NCBI GenBank assembly: GCA_029883255.1
Contig: JAOUJL010000008.1
Span: forward strand, 1-23,724
DNA from: Candidatus Bathyarchaeota archaeon
Lineage (GTDB): Archaea > Thermoproteota > Bathyarchaeia > Bathyarchaeales > Bathyarchaeaceae
Length of the DNA: 23,724 nt
Reading direction: 5' to 3'
Position numbers and translations under genes: made by a program. Positions 22,856 through 23,724 of this stretch are shown here, piece by piece. How positions within the stretch are numbered: position 1 is the first letter of the stretch; the number at the start of each line of letters is the position of its first letter. The notes under the pieces are model-generated. The model was not told where the DNA came from, did not search any database, and was given only the letters and a program-made list of their open reading frames with translations.

Positions 22856-23724
22856 GACTTGACTGACTCTAACGTTTGAACTACCTCGTTGAGGCTATTA
22901 TACGTTTTTTCGGGGAGTTTTTGGAGTATATTTGACGCGTGGACTCGTTTGGTCTTTGTTAGATCGATAAGTTTCCATCCTTGATGGCTAATCAGCTGCT
23001 CCTTGCTGCTTGGGAATTTGGTATCCTCTTGCAGAACTTCCATAAGTGAGCCCAGGCCAGTAGACTTCGTGACCGTGGGAAATTTTCCAGTGTTCTTGTA
23101 AATTTTGAAGCGTGCAGCGTCTTTGTACATTCTGACGAAGTGGAAGCTAACGGCTACTGTTTTTTGATCTCCTTTGGAGGCTTTGTTGTCGATTTTCCTG
23201 AGCTCTTCATCTGTTGGTTGGTAAATGTTGTGATGACCCTTCCCGAAGAGTCTTGAGTATAGGATGTCAGATTCGTAGGCTGGTTCCTCGTTTCTTGAAA
23301 GGTCGACGCAATGGATCATGTTGTAATCTCGCATCGTTTCAACGAGATCTGGGTTGAGGGGTCGTTTGCCGCCTCTCACTTCTAAGGCAACCCTAATGCC
23401 GTCCAAGTCTGCTGATGAAAAGAAGTTGCGCATGAGTTTAGCATTGGCTTTTGTAGGCTGGAATGTTGGAGGTGTTTGGAGGTGCAGAATCTCGGCTTTT
23501 AGCGTGTTGCAGATGGTAGTCATTTTTTTCAGGACTTCATATGTTTCCGGCTTTGACTCAAACTTGTATTTGTGGGTTAGTGCTTTGTTGCATCTGATTG
23601 CAAATTCGAAGTTTGGGGGAACTAGTCTACGCCAAGATTGTACGAGTTTTAGGCTGGGTATTTCGTAGAAGGTTGAGTTTACCTCGACGAAGTCAAATGC
23701 TTTTGAGTAGGCCACAAGAGGATG
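22849..23724 (-). CDS. DUF72 protein, partial (5' end beyond the window)
   Basis: At least 290 residues. The coding frame continues past the window edge: HPLVAYSKAFDFVEVNSTFY is in frame from 23724, so the N-terminal GxxGWS segment lies outside and the GTG at 23715 is not the true start. DUF72 features: VEVNSTFYEIPS, LHLQTPPTFQP (in place of QLPP), VALEVRG and YSRLFGKG. It lacks the NNHYxG block of the downstream partner and has SFHFVRMYKDAARFK instead, so the pair are distinct paralogues. The stop overlaps the ATG of the downstream DUF72 gene. Confidence 0.83.
   Translation of the reverse strand, partial: HPLVAYSKAFDFVEVNSTFYEIPSLKLVQSWRRLVPPNFEFAIRCNKALTHKYKFESKPETYEVLKKMTTICNTLKAEILHLQTPPTFQPTKANAKLMRNFFSSADLDGIRVALEVRGGKRPLNPDLVETMRDYNMIHCVDLSRNEEPAYESDILYSRLFGKGHHNIYQPTDEELRKIDNKASKGDQKTVAVSFHFVRMYKDAARFKIYKNTGKFPTVTKSTGLGSLMEVLQEDTKFPSSKEQLISHQGWKLIDLTKTKRVHASNILQKLPEKTYNSLNEVVQTLESVKSW

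Noticed and set aside
1..23724. CRISPR array, integrase, insertion sequence, rRNA or tRNA gene
   Set aside because: No regularly spaced repeats, transposase or recombinase motifs, or conserved RNA signatures were seen on reading both strands.

Overview
The window looks like a chromosomal segment of an uncultured archaeon, most likely of the Bathyarchaeia or a neighbouring Thermoproteota lineage. The evidence is an sn-glycerol-1-phosphate dehydrogenase (the defining enzyme of archaeal ether lipids), a two-domain archaeal FKBP, tandem PadR regulators, TATA/BRE-like promoters and many GTG or TTG starts. The lineage is inferred from gene content and style; no rRNA or tRNA gene was found to confirm it.

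Layout. (1) 1-4395 is housekeeping: an MscL channel, a UbiA-family prenyltransferase (minus strand), two tandem PadR-like regulators, G1P dehydrogenase and, convergent to it, an FKBP prolyl isomerase. (2) 4396-5908 is gene-poor and decaying. It has a cluster of GCATGC palindromes with a long imperfect inverted repeat, a small uncertain ORF, the remnant of a CGLYCGDC-type (DUF3795-like) gene, an unknown four-helix membrane protein, and a second broken gene. (3) 5909-18190 is one co-directional surface-glycan locus. It encodes an orphan basic protein, a processive-type membrane GT2, a GT-C-like membrane protein, an 80-residue two-helix protein, a polyprenyl-phosphate-sugar synthase-like GT2, a GT4, a SAM methyltransferase, a GT2, a second GT4, a decayed methyltransferase, and a 1186-residue multi-pass protein with a large extracellular carbohydrate-binding-like part. 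Six genes from 9103 to 13881 overlap end to start, so translation is probably coupled. (4) 18190-18497 is a dead DUF72 gene. (5) 18498-23724 is mixed: an ICMT/PEMT-type membrane methyltransferase, a bacterial-PH-like membrane protein behind a palindromic site, a flavodoxin, a GNAT-thioredoxin fusion, an 84-residue unknown protein, and an overlapping pair of DUF72 genes, one with a SWIM-like zinc-binding tail.

How the genes fit together. In the glycan locus the cytosolic GT2/GT4 enzymes and the methyltransferase would build and decorate a lipid-linked glycan. The GT-C-type proteins would act on the outer face of the membrane using lipid-linked sugars, with the DPM-synthase-like GT2 as a likely donor-maker. 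G1P dehydrogenase makes the archaeal lipid backbone, and the UbiA protein attaches a prenyl chain to an undetermined acceptor. At least four pseudogenes (DUF3795-like, an unknown one at about 5440, a methyltransferase, and DUF72) lie at the borders or inside the accessory region, so it is under active turnover. No CRISPR array, insertion sequence, integrase or RNA gene was recognised.
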